Positions 16,394 to 25,410 of a DNA stretch of 64,000 nucleotides are shown here, one piece after another (positions within the stretch are counted from its first letter, which is position 1; each line of letters starts with the position of its first letter). This DNA comes from Pseudomonas bijieensis (GTDB lineage Bacteria > Pseudomonadota > Gammaproteobacteria > Pseudomonadales > Pseudomonadaceae). Under the pieces are notes generated by a model. It did no database searches. It was given only the letters and a program-made list of their open reading frames with translations, and had not been told where the DNA came from. Position numbers and translations under genes: made by a program. The stretch spans positions 5,889,501-5,953,500 of the forward strand of contig NZ_CP048810.1 of assembly GCF_013347965.1 (NCBI RefSeq), written 5' to 3'.

Positions 16394-16405
16394 TGGTCTA
16401 GTCCA
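16394..16405. promoter_or_regulatory. Candidate PhnF/HutC-type operator at the regulator gene
   Basis: TGGTCTAGTCCA differs by one base from the palindrome TGGTCTAGACCA and ends 14 bases before the regulator ATG, a position suited to autorepression. The 349-base gap between the divergent genes otherwise holds only the related site and half site noted at 16116. Confidence 0.55.
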
Positions 16406-16419
16406 GATAGGTAACGTTG

Positions 16420-17166
16420 ATGCGCATCGATGCAACCAAAGCGGTGACAGCCATCGGACAGGTCCTGCAGGAGCAGCTCGACCACGGGTTGCTGGCGCCC
16501 GGCAGCAAGTTGCCGGCCGAGCGCAAGCTCAGTGAATTGTTCGGGACCACACGGATTACCGTGCGCGAGGCTTTGTTGCAGCTCGAAGCCCAGGGACAGA
16601 TTTATCGGGAGGAGCGCCGCGGCTGGTTCGTCTCACCACCCCGCCTGGCCTACAACCTGATGCAGCGCAGCCATTTCCACGCCATGGTCGCGGCCCAGGG
16701 GCGTGTGCCTTCTACCCAAGTGATTTCTGCGCGTCTGCAACCGGCCTCGGCGGCGGTGTGTGCCTGGTTGCAGTTGCCGGCGCTGTCCAGTGTGATCCAG
16801 ATCTGCCGCGTGCGGCGTATCGACGAGCGGCTGGTGCTGTACGTCGAGCACTACCTCAACCCGCAGTACTTTCCGGACATCCTCGGGTTCGATCTCAACC
16901 AGTCCATCACCGAGCTGTATGCCCGTCATTACGACCTGCATTACGGCCGGGTGAAGTTTGAAATCGTGCCCACCTCTCTACAGCCGGAAGCGGCTGCGGC
17001 GTTGAAGGTTTCGGTGGGCAGCCCCGGGCTTCGGATTGCACGGGTCAACTATGACCAGCACCAGCGGCTGATCGATTGTGACCTGGAGTTCTGGCGACAC
17101 GATGCGATCCATGTCGGTGTGGATGTGCCGGAGCAATCTGTGCCGGAGCAATCGCCGGGCGCCTGA
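16420..17166 (+). CDS. GntR family regulator with UTRA domain (PhnF/PhnR-like)
   Basis: Residues about 10-75 form a winged helix-turn-helix with the GntR pattern LLAPGSKLPAERKLSELFGTTRITVREAL. Residues about 90-235 are a UTRA ligand domain (YVEHYLNPQYFPDIL, DLEFWRHDAIHVGV). The domain pair is that of the HutC/FarR group, to which PhnF belongs. It is divergent from the organophosphorus transport operon and probably represses it until substrate is present. The C-terminus has a small tandem duplication, VPEQSVPEQS. The ATG is preceded by a TTG that could also initiate. Confidence 0.9.
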   Translation: MRIDATKAVTAIGQVLQEQLDHGLLAPGSKLPAERKLSELFGTTRITVREALLQLEAQGQIYREERRGWFVSPPRLAYNLMQRSHFHAMVAAQGRVPSTQVISARLQPASAAVCAWLQLPALSSVIQICRVRRIDERLVLYVEHYLNPQYFPDILGFDLNQSITELYARHYDLHYGRVKFEIVPTSLQPEAAAALKVSVGSPGLRIARVNYDQHQRLIDCDLEFWRHDAIHVGVDVPEQSVPEQSPGA

Positions 17167-17173
17167 GGCAGGC

Positions 17174-17356
17174 TCAGAGTGACTCGTTGAGCTTGCTCAG
17201 GATCTTGATCACCACCGTGGCGAGGATCAGCAACATGCCGATCCACATGGCAAAGACCCCGACGCCCTTGTCACGGAAGTTGAAGCCAATGGCCAGCAGG
17301 ATCATGCCGGCAATGATGGGCACCAGCATGGCGTTGAACGAAGACATCGAGATCAT
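17174..17356 (-). CDS. Small membrane protein of unknown function
   Basis: This 60-residue protein has two hydrophobic helices, about residues 9-27 and 33-51, separated by a short charged turn (NFRDKG). ACAAGG lies upstream at suitable spacing. It ends eight bases from the stop of the convergent regulator. I recall similar small proteins in pseudomonads but know no function. Confidence 0.55.
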   Translation of the reverse strand: MISMSSFNAMLVPIIAGMILLAIGFNFRDKGVGVFAMWIGMLLILATVVIKILSKLNESL

Positions 17357-17459
17357 GGCGACAGCCTTGTCGGGGAGGATAAGGTCAGTCTAGTTGGGGT
17401 TTGGCCGGGGTGTGATGATGTATGTCACGGTCTCCTCGAGTTTTGAGGCGGACATCATT

Positions 17460-17570
17460 GTGGCGAGGGGAGCTTGCTCCCGCTCCAGTGCGCAGCACTG
17501 GCAAATGTGCATTCAGTTGCAGATTTTTGGGGCTGCTGTGCAGCCCAGCGGGAGCAAGCTCCCTCGCCAC
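17460..17570. repeat. REP pair (REPIN), GGCGAGGGAG type
   Basis: GTGGCGAGGGGAGCTTGCTCCCGC and its inverted partner CAGCGGGAGCAAGCTCCCTC flank a spacer with GTGCGCAGCACTGG. It shares type with 2396-2530 and 56133-56226. Confidence 0.8.
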
Positions 17571-17595
17571 GGGGGGTTAGCTGTAACTATGGCGG

Positions 17596-18885
17596 TTACG
17601 GCAGCTCGCGAGACGCGTAGAACGCGCTCAGCACCTTCACCAGGTGCGCCAGGTCATGGCTGCCGCACAGTTCGCGGATCGAATGCATGGCGAAGGTCGG
17701 CAGGCCGATGTCCACGGTGCGCACGCCCAGCTGGCTGGCGGTGATCGGGCCGATGGTCGAGCCGCAGCCCATGTCGCTGCGCACCACGAAGCTCTGCACC
17801 GGCACTTCTTCGGCCATGCACAGGTGGCGGAAGAACCCGGCGGTTTCGCTGTTGGTGGCGTAGCGCTGGTTGCTGTTGACCTTGATCACCGGCCCGGCGT
17901 TGAGTTTGGGGCCGTGGTTGGCGTCGTGCTTGTCGGCATAGTTGGGGTGCACGCCGTGGGCGTTGTCCGCCGAAACCAGCAGGGATTTCTGAATGGCCCG
18001 TACGAACTCTTCACCTTCCGGCAGCAGGCGACGCAAGGTCTGCTCCAGCATCGGGCCATCGGCGCCACAGGCCGAGCACGAGCCGACCTCCTCGTGATCG
18101 TTGCACACCAGTACGCAGGTTTCTTCGGTTTCGGCGTTCAGCAAGGCTTGCAGGCCGGCGTAGCACGACAGCAGGTTGTCCAGGCGCGCACCGGCAATGA
18201 AATCGCCGTGCAGGCCAATGACCGCAGCGCTTTGCGTGTCGTAGAAGCTCAACTCGTAATCGAGTACCACATCGGCGTTCAGGCCGTGCTCGCGGGCCAG
18301 TTGGTCGGTGAGCACGGCACGGAAATCAACGCGCTCGTCCCCGGCGAATTGGGCGAGGATCGGTGGCAACTCATTCTGCGGGTTGATCGCCCAGCCCTGG
18401 TTGGCTTCGCGATTGAGGTGGATGGCCAGGTTCGGAATCGTGGCGATCGGTGCCTTGAAATCGATCAACTGGCTTTCGACCTTGCCGTCGCGGCGGAAGG
18501 TCACGCGCCCGGCCAGGGACAGGTCGCGGTCGAACCATGGCGCCAGCAGTGCACCGCCGTAGACCTCCACGCCCAGTTGCCAGAACCCGTGGCGTTGCAG
18601 TTCCGGCTGGGGCTTGACCCGCAGGCAGGGGCTGTCGGTGTGAGCGCCGACCAGACGGATACCGTCGTGCAGCGGTGAATGGCGGCCCAGCTTGAAGGCG
18701 ATGATAGAGGAGTCGTTGCGGGTGACGTAATAACGACCGTTGGCTTCGGTGGCCCAGGTCTCGCGCTCGTCAAGACGCTGATAACCCGCCGCTTCCAGGC
18801 GCTGGGCAAGGGTGGCAGTGGCATGGAACGGGGTGGGGGAGGCCTTGAGGAAGTCGATCAGGCCCTGGTTCAACTCTGCGCGCAT
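17596..18885 (-). CDS. apeB: M18 family aminopeptidase ApeB
   Basis: The 429-residue length and motifs match M18 metallo-aminopeptidases: [15 protein letters not shown] with the first zinc His, [22 protein letters not shown] with catalytic and metal acids, and the C-terminal FAMHSIRE with the last His ligand. The enzyme removes N-terminal residues, often acidic ones, from peptides in the cytoplasm. GGAG six bases upstream supports the ATG. Its place next to rluA and min genes matches the P. aeruginosa order I remember. Confidence 0.95.
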   Translation of the reverse strand: MRAELNQGLIDFLKASPTPFHATATLAQRLEAAGYQRLDERETWATEANGRYYVTRNDSSIIAFKLGRHSPLHDGIRLVGAHTDSPCLRVKPQPELQRHGFWQLGVEVYGGALLAPWFDRDLSLAGRVTFRRDGKVESQLIDFKAPIATIPNLAIHLNREANQGWAINPQNELPPILAQFAGDERVDFRAVLTDQLAREHGLNADVVLDYELSFYDTQSAAVIGLHGDFIAGARLDNLLSCYAGLQALLNAETEETCVLVCNDHEEVGSCSACGADGPMLEQTLRRLLPEGEEFVRAIQKSLLVSADNAHGVHPNYADKHDANHGPKLNAGPVIKVNSNQRYATNSETAGFFRHLCMAEEVPVQSFVVRSDMGCGSTIGPITASQLGVRTVDIGLPTFAMHSIRELCGSHDLAHLVKVLSAFYASRELP

Positions 18886-18985
18886 AAGTAACTCCAGACA
18901 GCAATGGGCGGCAGTTTACCCCATCGCCAGCCTGCATTGCAGACCCAATCCCCCGTCGCGGATCGTTCTACGACCTCGGTATCGA

Positions 18986-20089
18986 TCATCCCGAGACCAT
19001 GATCCGCTTGCGCAAATGCGCCATGATCAGGGACTTATCCTGCGCCTTGGACGGTTCTGGCAGGTGCTGCGGCCAGTGTTCCAGTTGGCCGAACAGTTGT
19101 TGCCGGCTCTGCGGGTCCAGGCGAAGAATCTCCCGCGAGGCCGAGTCCCACCAATGGTGTCGACACAGCTTGTAGTAAGGATGTTCCGGCGCCGCGCTGC
19201 CATACAGCAGGTCGCGACCGATCCTGTGCAAGGCGCCGCGCTGGTGGCGCAATTTCCATTTGATCTTCAGCCGCCGCCAGGCCGACGGAAAAGGCCGGGT
19301 ACGCGGAACGTCATGGCAGCGCTCGAGCAACTGCGCGCTGAACGCCTCGCCGTGCTGGGCAAAGAAATGTGCCTGCATGGTGTGGAAGAAGCGTTTCTCG
19401 GCGAAGTAGTGATAGACGTGTTGGTTGGTTTTGTTAATGGTCTGGTTGCGCATGGCGAACGAAATCGCGATCTGTTCGATAGTGTGGATGTCGAAGCCGC
19501 CTTCGGTCCATTCATCGATCAGCCCGATGGCCTCGGCCAGCAACGAAGCATCGCGATCAGTCACCCCGCACAGCCCGCTGTTATAGAGCTTGAAACTGTT
19601 TTCCCGAGTCACGCCGTGGGCGCCCAGGCAAGCCCCCAGCCTGCGGTAATCCTCGCGCTCACACACGTAGTCCCAGTTGTATTCGAAGCTGTCCATCAGG
19701 TACTGCCCTGGCTGGATTTGCTTGAACAGCAGTTCGGGATCGGCGAGGAACAGCGTGTCGGTGTCGACGAACAGGGTTTTTTCCGCCAGCGTCAGGCCGG
19801 CCGCGATGGCGCAGGCCTTGCGCCGGTGAATGTAACCATTATTGCCTTGCCACTCGGTCAGCAATTGCGGGCTCAGCGCGAGGGTCTCGACCGGCCAGCC
19901 CTGATAATCCTCAGGCCGGTCGGTCAGGATCCTGATGCTGGGCAGGGTCGACGGATTGCCGCGGGCCAGGGCGGTCAGGATGCTGAATTTAGCCTCGTGG
20001 CGATAAGCGTCCTTGTCGCCGTAGATCAGGTACAGCAGTTGGTGACGAACTTTTTTGACGGGTGTTTCCTGAAAATCAATAACCTGCAT
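18986..20089 (-). CDS. Putative GT-A type glycosyltransferase
   Basis: The 367-residue soluble protein has a DxD motif in LFVDTDTLFLADPELLF (about residues 105-121), after an N-terminal region that could form the nucleotide-sugar Rossmann half (HQLLYLIYGDKDAYRHEAKF). The C-terminal third is rich in basic and aromatic residues (RRLKIKWKLRHQRG), which could bind membranes. AAGG precedes the ATG. No other surface polysaccharide gene is adjacent, so donor and acceptor are unknown. The fold assignment is an inference from the DTD pattern. Confidence 0.6.
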   Translation of the reverse strand: MQVIDFQETPVKKVRHQLLYLIYGDKDAYRHEAKFSILTALARGNPSTLPSIRILTDRPEDYQGWPVETLALSPQLLTEWQGNNGYIHRRKACAIAAGLTLAEKTLFVDTDTLFLADPELLFKQIQPGQYLMDSFEYNWDYVCEREDYRRLGACLGAHGVTRENSFKLYNSGLCGVTDRDASLLAEAIGLIDEWTEGGFDIHTIEQIAISFAMRNQTINKTNQHVYHYFAEKRFFHTMQAHFFAQHGEAFSAQLLERCHDVPRTRPFPSAWRRLKIKWKLRHQRGALHRIGRDLLYGSAAPEHPYYKLCRHHWWDSASREILRLDPQSRQQLFGQLEHWPQHLPEPSKAQDKSLIMAHLRKRIMVSG

Positions 20090-20107
20090 GCCAAGCCTTT
20101 ATCGGAA

Positions 20108-20743
20108 TTAGAACGGTGCCGGGCACTCGAAGCGCAGGCGCTCGCCGCTTTGCGGATGGGTGAAGCTCAGCATGCTGGCGTGCAGGCACAGGCGTGGCCA
20201 GGCGGCGAGGGCCTGCGGGTGGGCGTAGAGCCCGTCACCCAGCAGCGGGTGACCGATGGACAGCATGTGCACGCGCAATTGGTGCGAGCGTCCGGTAATC
20301 GGCGTGAGTTCGACCCGGCACCAGTCGCCACAACGTTCCAGCACGCGCCAGAAGGTCAGGGCGTGTTTGCCGTGCTCATGGTCCACCACATGCCGCGGTT
20401 TGGTCGGCGGGTCGTAGCGCAAGGGCAGGTCGATGGTGCCGCTGTCCAGTTCCGGTTGGCCCCAGCACAGCGCCGTGTAGGCCTTTTCGGTTTCGCGATC
20501 ATGAAACTGCCGGGACAGTTCGCGATGAGTATCCGGGTCACGAGCCAACAGGATGATGCCGGAGGTTTCCCAGTCCAGTCGGTGCACTATTCGCGCTTCC
20601 GGATAGCCGTTTTCCTGCAGGCGGGTGATCAGGCAGTCTTTGTTGTCGTCGGCCCGGCCGGGCACGGAGAGGAGCAGGGTCGGCTTGTCGACCACCAGGA
20701 CAGCGGCGTCCTGATGAATGATGCGGATGTTGGACAGGGGCAT
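20108..20743 (-). CDS. rluA: RluA family pseudouridine synthase
   Basis: The catalytic motif HRLDWETSGIILLA contains the family aspartate. The entry LVVDKPTLLLSVPGR and the C-terminal ITGRSHQLRVHM also fit. The protein has 211 residues and no S4 domain, typical of RluA, which modifies U746 of 23S rRNA and U32 of some tRNAs. A longer frame exists upstream, but MPLSNIRIIHQD is the usual start. It precedes a REP element and follows minE on the same strand. Confidence 0.9.
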   Translation of the reverse strand: MPLSNIRIIHQDAAVLVVDKPTLLLSVPGRADDNKDCLITRLQENGYPEARIVHRLDWETSGIILLARDPDTHRELSRQFHDRETEKAYTALCWGQPELDSGTIDLPLRYDPPTKPRHVVDHEHGKHALTFWRVLERCGDWCRVELTPITGRSHQLRVHMLSIGHPLLGDGLYAHPQALAAWPRLCLHASMLSFTHPQSGERLRFECPAPF

Positions 20744-20790
20744 TGAAAACAGTCTCGTTACAAACGCCAACGGCGGCTCGGGCCCTGCCC

Positions 20791-20881
20791 TTGTGGGAGC
20801 GGGCTTGCTCACGAAAGCGGTGTCTCAGACACATTGATATTGAATGTGCCACCGTCTTCGCGAGCAAGCCCGCTCCCACAA
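20791..20881. repeat. REP pair (REPIN) between rluA and minE
   Basis: TTGTGGGAGCGGGCTTGCTCACG and inverted CGCGAGCAAGCCCGCTCCCA flank a spacer with GTGTCTCAGACACATTG. It lies between same-strand genes and may separate rluA from min expression. Confidence 0.8.
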
Positions 20882-20926
20882 AAAGGGCTGTGGGGACCCG
20901 AGCCGCCGTGGCTCCAGCCGGAGCGA

Positions 20927-21181
20927 TCAGCGATCCGGCAGGGTGATGTTGAGTTCCAGGATCGAGCAGCTGCCCTGGCTTTCCAGTGCCACATGCACGT
21001 CATCGCTGCCGATGTTGACGTACTTGCGGATCACTTCCACCAGTTCCTTCTGCAAGGCCGGCAGGTAGTCAGGGGTACTGCGTTGGCCGCGCTCGTGCGC
21101 CACGATGATCTGTAGACGCTCTTTCGCGACCGAGGCGGTACTGGGCTTTTTGTTGGCACGAAAGAAGTCAAAAAGGTTCAT
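20927..21181 (-). CDS. minE: Cell division topological specificity factor MinE
   Basis: The 84-residue protein begins [20 protein letters not shown], with the membrane-targeting and anti-MinCD segment containing [13 protein letters not shown], and ends with the dimerisation domain. MinE drives MinD off the membrane at midcell and creates pole-to-pole oscillation. The ATG overlaps the minD stop (TAATG), and GGAGGTAGG inside the minD end is its ribosome binding site. Confidence 0.97.
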   Translation of the reverse strand: MNLFDFFRANKKPSTASVAKERLQIIVAHERGQRSTPDYLPALQKELVEVIRKYVNIGSDDVHVALESQGSCSILELNITLPDR

Positions 21182-21993
21182 TACCTACCTCCAAACAGGC
21201 GCTCGAAGAAACCTTTCTTCGTTACATCGAGGAAACGATGCTCCACGGTCTTGCCCAGCAGGCGATCGACGGCATCGCTGTACGCCTGGCCGGCATCGCT
21301 CTGGTCGTCGAGAATCACCGGCACGCCGGAGTTGGAAGCCTTGAGTACCGCTTGGGATTCAGGAATGACACCCAGCAGGGTAACGGCGAGGATTTCCTTG
21401 ACGTCTTCGACGCCGAGCATTTCGCCATCGCTGACCCGTTGCGGGTTGTAGCGGGTCAACAGCAAGTGTTCCTTGATCGGCTCTTCGCCCTTCTCGGCGC
21501 GCCGGGATTTGCTCGCCAGCAGGCCCAGCATGCGGTCGGAGTCACGGACCGACGAGACTTCCGGGTTGGTCACGACAATCGCTTCGTCTGCGAAGTACAT
21601 GGCCAGGTGGGCACCTTTCTCGATACCGGCCGGGGAGTCGCAGACCACGAACTCGAAGTCTTCCTTGAGCTGCATCAGCACCTTTTCCACGCCTTCCTGG
21701 GTCAGCGCGTCTTTGTCGCGGGTCTGACTGGCGGCCAGCACGTAGAGGTTCTCAAGGCGCTTGTCCTTGATCAGGGCTTGCTGCAGGTTCGCTTCACCGT
21801 TGACCACGTTGACGAAGTCATAGACCACGCGACGCTCGCAACCCATGATCAGGTCGAGGTTACGCAAGCCGACGTCGAAGTCGACGATGACTGTCTTGTG
21901 GCCGCGCAGAGCGAGGCCGGTACCGATAGCGGCGCTGGTGGTGGTCTTACCCACACCACCCTTGCCGGATGTAACCACGAGAATCTTGGCCAA
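21181..21993 (-). CDS. minD: Septum site-determining ATPase MinD
   Basis: The deviant Walker A motif [11 protein letters not shown] lies at residues 11-21. The C-terminal amphipathic helix [11 protein letters not shown] anchors the ATP form to the membrane. MinD carries MinC to block septation away from midcell. The first codon is TTG, with AGGGGTG seven bases upstream; no ATG fits, since homology begins at [12 protein letters not shown]. It is 200 bases downstream of minC and coupled to minE. Confidence 0.97.
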   Translation of the reverse strand: MAKILVVTSGKGGVGKTTTSAAIGTGLALRGHKTVIVDFDVGLRNLDLIMGCERRVVYDFVNVVNGEANLQQALIKDKRLENLYVLAASQTRDKDALTQEGVEKVLMQLKEDFEFVVCDSPAGIEKGAHLAMYFADEAIVVTNPEVSSVRDSDRMLGLLASKSRRAEKGEEPIKEHLLLTRYNPQRVSDGEMLGVEDVKEILAVTLLGVIPESQAVLKASNSGVPVILDDQSDAGQAYSDAVDRLLGKTVEHRFLDVTKKGFFERLFGGR

Positions 21994-22193
21994 GGTGTTT
22001 CACCCCTAAGGAAAAAGGACTTTGTCAGCCCCTGAAAAACATCTCTGGAAAACTGCTGCAATTGGACAGGCTTGGCTGGAATCGGATGCTGGGCGGGGTC
22101 TACCTCCGGTAAACACTGCCTGATCCTTTTTCCTACGTCGTTTAAGCCGTTTTCGCTCGTTTTAGAGATGCTTGGAAAATGCGGCAGTATCCG

Positions 22194-22931
22194 TTAAAGC
22201 CGAATGATGTTCAACACGTCGCCCGACAGGCTGATCTGCACGCCGGCTCCCCACAACGGGTCGCGACGCAAATCCTCGGAAACCTTGTACTGCCCGGCGA
22301 TGGAAACCAGCTCAGCGCTCAATTGCTGACAGAAAATCCTGGCTTTGGTATCACCCTTGACGCCGGCCAGCGCACGACCGCGCATCGGGCCGTATACATG
22401 GATGTTGCCATCGGCCAGAAGTTCCGCCCCCGGGCTGACCGAGGACACTACGACCAGATCGCCACCCTGGGCATAAATCTGCTGCCCGCCGCGCACTGGC
22501 GAGGTGATGACACGCGTTGGCTTGATGGTGGGCTCGGGTGGTTTTTCCGGGGTTTTCTTCGCTTCGACCGGGTTCAGTTCCAGGACACGCTCCCTGGCGC
22601 CGGACGGCGGCAGCACCGGAATGTCCACGGCGATGGCGGCGGCAATGTCTTCGATGCGACTGGCGCGGATCGCCAGGGTACGCAGGCCGTGCTGGCGGCA
22701 AACGCGCATCAGGCCCGGCAGGTCCACCGAGCCTTCGCCAGCCGGCAACTTGTCCAGGGCCAGTACCAGCGGGGCGTTGCTGAAGAAATTCGGGGCCTGG
22801 GCGACTTTCGCCGCCAGTTGCCGGTCAAGGCTTTCCAGGTCGTTGCGGGCCAGCTCCAGCACCGTAATGGCGAGCATGCTGCCCTTCAGCTGGAACACGG
22901 GATCTTGGTCTAGCGGTTCGGTTTGGCTCAT
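22194..22931 (-). CDS. minC: Septum site-determining protein MinC
   Basis: The N-terminal domain (about 1-110, [20 protein letters not shown]..) interferes with FtsZ. A proline-rich linker ([16 protein letters not shown]) follows. The C-terminal beta-helix (about 145-245) contains [16 protein letters not shown] and [20 protein letters not shown], used for dimer and MinD contacts. Length and order minC-minD-minE are standard. The start at MSQTEP is the conserved one; eight extra codons upstream are open. The gap to minD contains nothing striking beyond a short leader. Confidence 0.96.
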   Translation of the reverse strand: MSQTEPLDQDPVFQLKGSMLAITVLELARNDLESLDRQLAAKVAQAPNFFSNAPLVLALDKLPAGEGSVDLPGLMRVCRQHGLRTLAIRASRIEDIAAAIAVDIPVLPPSGARERVLELNPVEAKKTPEKPPEPTIKPTRVITSPVRGGQQIYAQGGDLVVVSSVSPGAELLADGNIHVYGPMRGRALAGVKGDTKARIFCQQLSAELVSIAGQYKVSEDLRRDPLWGAGVQISLSGDVLNIIRL

Positions 22932-23049
22932 GGTCGGCGTACAACGGCTTGTCACTAAAAGTGCCGAGACTTATAACGAGATCGTCCGCCAGCCGCAACC
23001 CGGGTCGAACAATGTAGAATGCGCGGCCCATGTCCTAATGGAAGCTGTA

Positions 23050-23982
23050 ATGGATCGCCCGCGTTTTCGAGCTGCTTTTTTTCATCCACGTTTCTGGCTG
23101 CTGTGGTGCGGCCTGGGGCTATTGTGGTTGATCGTTCAGTTGCCTTATCCGTTGCTGCTGCGCATTGGTCGTGCGCTGGGCGCACTGATGTACCGGGTGG
23201 CCGGCGACCGACGGCGCATCGCCCGTCGCAACCTGGAACTGTGTTTCCCGCAAAAGTCCGCCGCCGAGCGCAAGCGTCTGCTCAAGGAAAACTTTGCCTC
23301 CACCGGCATCGCCTTTTTCGAAATGGCCATGAGCTGGTGGTGGTCGCGTTCGCGCCTGGCGAAACTGGCCCATGTCGAGGGGTTGGAGCATCTCAAGCAG
23401 GCCCAGCGCGAGGGCTCGGGCGTGATCCTGATGGCGCTGCATTTCACCACGCTGGAAATCGGCGCGGCCTTGCTCGGCCAGCAGCACACCATCGATGGCA
23501 TGTACCGCGAGCACAAGAACCCACTGTTCGACTACATTCAGCGCCGGGGCCGCGAGCGGCACAACCTCGATTCCCTGGCGGTGGAGCGTGACGACGTGCG
23601 CGGTATGCTCAAGCTGCTGCGGGCCGGCCGGGCGATCTGGTATGCGCCGGACCAGGATTACGGCGCCAAGCAAAGCGTGTTCGTGCCGCTGTTCGGCATC
23701 CAGGCCGCAACGGTCACCGCCACCAGCAAGTTCGCCCGCCTGGGCAAGGCGCTGGTGGTGCCCTTCGTTCAGGAGCGCCTGGCCGATGGCAGCGGTTATC
23801 GTCTGGTGATCCAGGCACCGCTGGACAATTTCCCGGGCGAGACCGAGGAAGCCGATTGCATCCGCATCAATCAATGGGTGGAGCGCTCGGTGAGTGATTG
23901 CCCCGAGCAATACCTCTGGGCCCACCGGCGCTTCAAGAGCCGTCCGCCGGGTGAGCCGAAGCTGTACGACAAGCGCGGTTGA
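23050..23982 (+). CDS. lpxL: Lipid A biosynthesis lauroyl acyltransferase (LpxL/HtrB type)
   Basis: The protein of 310 residues has an N-terminal membrane anchor (RFWLLWCGLGLLWLIVQLPY). The LPLAT core has LMALHFTTLEIGAALL, where H and E make the HX4(D/E) catalytic pair, plus AIWYAPDQDYGAKQSVFVPLFG. The enzyme adds a secondary acyl chain to lipid A at the inner membrane. GGAAG before the second of two near in-frame ATGs supports this start. It is divergent from minC, as in P. aeruginosa. The chain specificity is not visible from sequence. Confidence 0.9.
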   Translation: MDRPRFRAAFFHPRFWLLWCGLGLLWLIVQLPYPLLLRIGRALGALMYRVAGDRRRIARRNLELCFPQKSAAERKRLLKENFASTGIAFFEMAMSWWWSRSRLAKLAHVEGLEHLKQAQREGSGVILMALHFTTLEIGAALLGQQHTIDGMYREHKNPLFDYIQRRGRERHNLDSLAVERDDVRGMLKLLRAGRAIWYAPDQDYGAKQSVFVPLFGIQAATVTATSKFARLGKALVVPFVQERLADGSGYRLVIQAPLDNFPGETEEADCIRINQWVERSVSDCPEQYLWAHRRFKSRPPGEPKLYDKRG

Positions 23983-24031
23983 CCCGGCAGTCCGCCATTT
24001 TTTTGCAGCACCTTGAGCACGGAGCATTGCG

Positions 24032-25186
24032 ATGACCCCAGCTGAACCGGTTACAGGTTTGATTCTTTCCGGCGGCGGGGCTCGGGCGGCATATCAAGTG
24101 GGCGTGTTGGCGGCGATTGCCGAGTTGTTGCCAGACGGTGCGGACAACCCATTCCCGGTGATCGTCGGTACCTCGGCCGGGGCGATCAACGCAGTCAGCC
24201 TGGCGAGCGGGGCGATGGACTTCAAGAGCGCCATCGAGCGACTGACGGCGTTCTGGCAAGCGGTGCGCAGCCATCAGGTGATGCGCAGCGACTGGCGCGG
24301 CGTGCTGGCCCAGTCAATGCGTTTCATCACCCACAGCCTGCTGGGCCTGGGGGCCAAGTTGCCGGTGGCGCTGATCGACAGTTCGCCGCTGCGCGAACTG
24401 CTCCAGGCCCAATTCCACGCCTCGGGCATCGAGCAGGCCATCGTCGAACGGCAATTGCGAGCGGTGGCGGTGACGGCGTTCGGTTATGAGTCCGGCCAGG
24501 CCGTCACGTTCTACCAGGGGCGCGGGACCATCGATGCCTGGCTACGCCACCGGCGTATCGGTGTGCCGACGCAGTTGTCGGTGGAGCACCTGCTGGCCAG
24601 CTCGGCGATCCCTTTGTTGTTCGCGCCGGTCAGGATCGGCCCGCAATACTTCGGTGATGGCGCGGTGCGGCAATCGGCGCCCATCAGCCCGGCCTTGCAC
24701 CTGGGGGCCAATCGCGTGCTGGTGATCGGTGTCAGTGGCAACCCCCGTGGTGCCGGCGGGCAGGATCCCACAGAGCGCAGCTACACCGGCCTGCAACCGA
24801 CCCTGGCGCAGATCGGTGGCCATATGCTCAACAGCACGTTCATTGATAGCCTGGAAAGCGACATCGAGTTGCTCGAGCGCCTGAACGGGTTCAGTCACCT
24901 GCTGCCCGATGATGTGCCGGCCCATGCCCTCGGCGCGACACCGGTGGAGGTGCTGGTGATTTCACCCAGCCAGCCGATCGATGAAATCGCTGCTCGCCAT
25001 CGTCAGGAGCTGCCCCGCGCGTTGCGGGTATTCTTGCGCGGGCCGGGCGCGACCAAGACCAGCGGCGCGGGAGTGCTGAGTTATCTGTTGTTCGAGGCGG
25101 GGTATTGCAGCGAGCTGATCGAGCTGGGGCGTCAGGATGCGTTGGCGCAGCGTGAGGAACTGAGTCGGTTCTTGGGGTTGTCCTGA
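24032..25186 (+). CDS. Patatin-like phospholipase family protein
   Basis: The oxyanion motif LSGGGARAAYQ lies at residues 12-22, the nucleophile elbow GTSAG near 50 and the catalytic aspartate in FGDGAVRQ near 212. Ser-Asp is the patatin dyad. There is no clear signal peptide, so it is probably cytoplasmic or membrane-associated and hydrolyses acyl esters of lipids. GGAG seven bases upstream supports the ATG. It is 49 bases after the lipid A acyltransferase on the same strand, so the two may be co-transcribed. Confidence 0.9.
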   Translation: MTPAEPVTGLILSGGGARAAYQVGVLAAIAELLPDGADNPFPVIVGTSAGAINAVSLASGAMDFKSAIERLTAFWQAVRSHQVMRSDWRGVLAQSMRFITHSLLGLGAKLPVALIDSSPLRELLQAQFHASGIEQAIVERQLRAVAVTAFGYESGQAVTFYQGRGTIDAWLRHRRIGVPTQLSVEHLLASSAIPLLFAPVRIGPQYFGDGAVRQSAPISPALHLGANRVLVIGVSGNPRGAGGQDPTERSYTGLQPTLAQIGGHMLNSTFIDSLESDIELLERLNGFSHLLPDDVPAHALGATPVEVLVISPSQPIDEIAARHRQELPRALRVFLRGPGATKTSGAGVLSYLLFEAGYCSELIELGRQDALAQREELSRFLGLS

Positions 25187-25209
25187 AGCGATGCAAGCAG
25201 GTCCGCCGC

Positions 25210-25236
25210 TATCGCGAGCAGGCTCGCTCCCACAGG
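25210..25236. repeat. Single REP element
   Basis: TATCGCGAGCAGGCTCGCTCCCACAG is a lone half of the usual pair, 46 bases from the full pair at 25282. Confidence 0.7.
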
Positions 25237-25281
25237 GGGGCTTGCGGTGGACGCTGAACTGAGCCCAACACACAAACCAGT

Positions 25282-25373
25282 GTGTGGGAGCGGGCTTGCT
25301 CGCGAAGGCGACTGAACATTCAACATCGATGTTGGCTGACAGTCCGCTTTCGCGAGCAAGCCCGCTCCCACAA
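25282..25373. repeat. REP pair (REPIN), GTGGGAGCGGGC type
   Basis: GTGTGGGAGCGGGCTTGCTCGCG and the inverted partner flank a spacer with CAACATCGATGTTGGCTG, itself palindromic. It sits between converging genes. Confidence 0.8.
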
Positions 25374-25410
25374 AAGCTGTGCGGACGCTTTTAAATCCCA
25401 ATGAAACAGA

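Noticed and set aside
18812..20746. Plus-strand open frame of over 600 codons across apeB, glycosyltransferase and rluA
   Set aside because: It runs antisense through three real genes and begins inside apeB.
21994..22193. Possible small gene or RNA between minC and minD
   Set aside because: No credible start/ribosome binding site pair or strong hairpin was seen; it is likely a leader region.
22504..23049. Longer N-terminus for the lipid A acyltransferase
   Set aside because: The extension is antisense to minC; homology begins at MDRPRFRAAFF.
25210..25373. Possible CRISPR-like repeat cluster
   Set aside because: These are inverted REP units, not direct repeats with regular spacers, and no cas gene is present.
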